From Endotrypanum monterogeii (Eukaryota > Euglenozoa > Kinetoplastea > Trypanosomatida > Trypanosomatidae), in contig CM007317.1 in the NCBI GenBank assembly GCA_000333855.2, forward strand, positions 2,432 to 41,398: a stretch of 38,967 nt of DNA, given 5' to 3'. The stretch's first letter is position 1, and every line of letters starts with the position of its first letter. A program made the translations under genes and the position numbers. Shown here in pieces: positions 37,467 through 38,967 of the stretch. The notes under the pieces are model-generated. The model ran no database searches. It was not told where the DNA came from and saw nothing but the letters and a program-made list of their open reading frames with translations.

Positions 37467-38485
37467 CTAGATATTAAGGGGGGTATGTGAAGAATCGAGG
37501 GAAATAACCTCGATGCATGCGAGTCGACTTCTCACAGTTACAAGCAAACCACCACTGAACTGGACAGCCGAGAATATCAGGTTATTGGTGTTTTTTCACA
37601 GATGCGCTACGCACCCTGACCAGGTGTGCAGGGACGATTCCCACTCGAGCACCGCTTCAATGCCGGGAAATAATAATCTGAAATAAGGTGAAGCTCTGGG
37701 CGAGCTTAGGTATAATATCGTTGACCACTGATCCCCATCCTGTAGTGGGTAGGCAACAGACCAGAGAGCGCCGAAACACGGGGTAGGTTATAGAACTGCT
37801 GCTGAGAAGGTGCATCAGCGCCGAGGAAGAGATCAAAAAAAAAAAAACGGTGGGTTATACAAGTCGAAGAAGAGGAAATTTTGGCCCATTAGAGACTAAT
37901 TGGTATCCCTACATTATCTTTGGGCGTTGCTACTCAGCGTCGCACAGCCTCTCCCCGAATTGGAGGGGCTGAGGAGTACCCCAGCTTCGATGAAGCACAG
38001 CAGTCCGTCCAGAAGCAGATATATACGTACTAACTCACATCTCTGGATTGCTTTCTGCACGTTCCTTCGATTTCATGTCTCTCTCTAGTCACCACAAACA
38101 GTAGTGTATATTCATGTTACTTCCCCCCGCCTCCCCCCACCCACCCCCCACACACACGCACTTGCAGTAAGAAATTTCAAACCTCGAAGCAAATCATCGT
38201 GGTGTCGATGAGAAATGGGATTTACGGAACTGCCATGAGCGGGGCTCACACCAATCGAAACAGTTTGCCCCAAAAGGCTGAGGAGAATGGGGGGATTTAA
38301 GAGCTACTCCATCTCACCGCAGTAGCATTAGAGGAGCAAAGCCGTTTAAAAAGAAAAAATGCGGGGAGGACAAAGATAACCACGAATTAAAGTATATTCG
38401 CTATATCAATGCCCTCCCCTCTCCTCCGTAAAACACAACTACAAAATAATTGTCCGCAACAGTCCCGATAAACTCTGAACCTTCT

Positions 38486-38810
38486 GCGAGCCCGTCACTG
38501 CGTGGTGCTGTGGCAGCAGCAAATGCGCGTCGCTGTAGCAACTCACCCAGCAGCCCCATCACAGTCAACAGCGCGTGCCCTACACACCTCGCAGGCCCAC
38601 GTCAACAGCAGCTCCCATTGCACAAGTAGACATGCCCTCACTCCCTCGGCGTGATCCGTGCTCCCTCGTCCTCCCTCCTCCCCCCCCCCAAGCCAGCATC
38701 CAGCGAGAAAGTCGGGTAGGATACGCACGACTCGTGCTGCCGACCTACCCGGCCATGTATGTGGGCTACAGCCGTCCTCGCCGCGGAAGGTCACGCCGGC
38801 ACCGCAACCC
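38486..38810 (+). repeat. ~322-bp dispersed repeat, copy B
   Basis: Direct repeat of 26982-27303 with about four substitutions (for example CAGCCCC for CAGCTCC, GTCAACAG for GGCAGCAG, GAGAAAG for GAGAGAG) and a slightly longer internal C-run. Flanks are unrelated to those of copy A, which argues for dispersal rather than a large segmental duplication. No target-site duplication is obvious. Confidence 0.75.
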
Positions 38811-38967
38811 CTCCCCCCCCCCGAGAGAAACACAAGTGGTGACTTTAAAGCGGCCATGTGATGCCTTAAAGTCAGTCGAAGTTAAAACAGTATAAAAAGA
38901 TCTTCATAAAATATTGCTCGCGTTTAACGAATGGAAGTTCACCTAGGCTAACCTCATATATGCGCAT

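Larger units (their letters stand above)
37406..38967. other. Gene-free upstream end of the window
   Basis: No coding frame is credible. Contains the TA tract (37421-37465), a 9-bp hairpin with one G-T pair at 37948-37972 (AGCCTCTCC/GGAGGGGCT, flanked by TACTC/GAGTA), a C-rich patch near 38123-38150, and repeat copy B (38486-38810). It is presumably the 3' untranslated region of a minus-strand gene beyond 38967. Confidence 0.5.

Noticed and set aside
1..38967. Strand-switch region or transcription start between gene clusters
   Set aside because: All supported genes are on the minus strand; no plus-strand gene is credible, so no switch is visible.

Overview
The window looks like nuclear DNA of a trypanosomatid (Kinetoplastea), most likely on the Leishmania/Crithidia side of the family; the species cannot be named from the sequence. 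All twelve confidently called genes lie on the minus strand, and none needs an intron. Most are preceded by a C- or T-rich polypyrimidine run followed by an AG, as expected for trans-splicing of a polycistronic transcript. Intergenic DNA is long and full of microsatellites and homopolymer runs. Several start codons were moved downstream of the longest open frame, because the extra N-terminal codons begin with GTG/TTG or lie upstream of the inferred splice acceptor.

In transcription order (high to low coordinates): 38.8-37.4 kb is gene-free and holds one copy of a ~322-bp dispersed repeat. Then come an IWR1/SLC7A6OS-like protein (RNA polymerase II import), an ankyrin-repeat protein, the splicing factor PRP31, a doubtful small membrane-protein ORF, and a CEP19 homologue with a long N-terminal extension. 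Next is a conserved-looking hypothetical with a GYxGxxP motif, a 4.4-kb gene-free stretch (second copy of the ~322-bp repeat), a ZIP metal transporter, and a 3.5-kb gene-free stretch with several strong hairpins and a possible pseudoknot. Then follow a 178-aa hypothetical, CEP104, the WD40 ribosome-assembly chaperone AAMP/Sqt1, an FOP (FGFR1OP/CEP43)-type LisH protein, an RNase III-fold protein that has lost its acidic catalytic residues (mitoribosomal mL44-like), a PrimPol primase-polymerase, a 104-aa hypothetical and a LysM-repeat protein with a mitochondrial-looking N-terminus.

The low-coordinate end is degenerate: a 193-aa doubtful ORF, a broken WD40-like pseudogene (in-frame TGA plus frameshift), and a ~550-bp GC-rich homopolymer-laden segment that looks like a contig-end artefact or foreign join.

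Functionally the unit is mixed, as is normal for trypanosomatid polycistrons. It nevertheless holds three basal body/cilium proteins (FOP, CEP19, CEP104), and animal FOP and CEP19 work in one complex. The least explained part is 19.4-20.8 kb, a gene-free stretch dense in perfect hairpins with no recognised RNA family.
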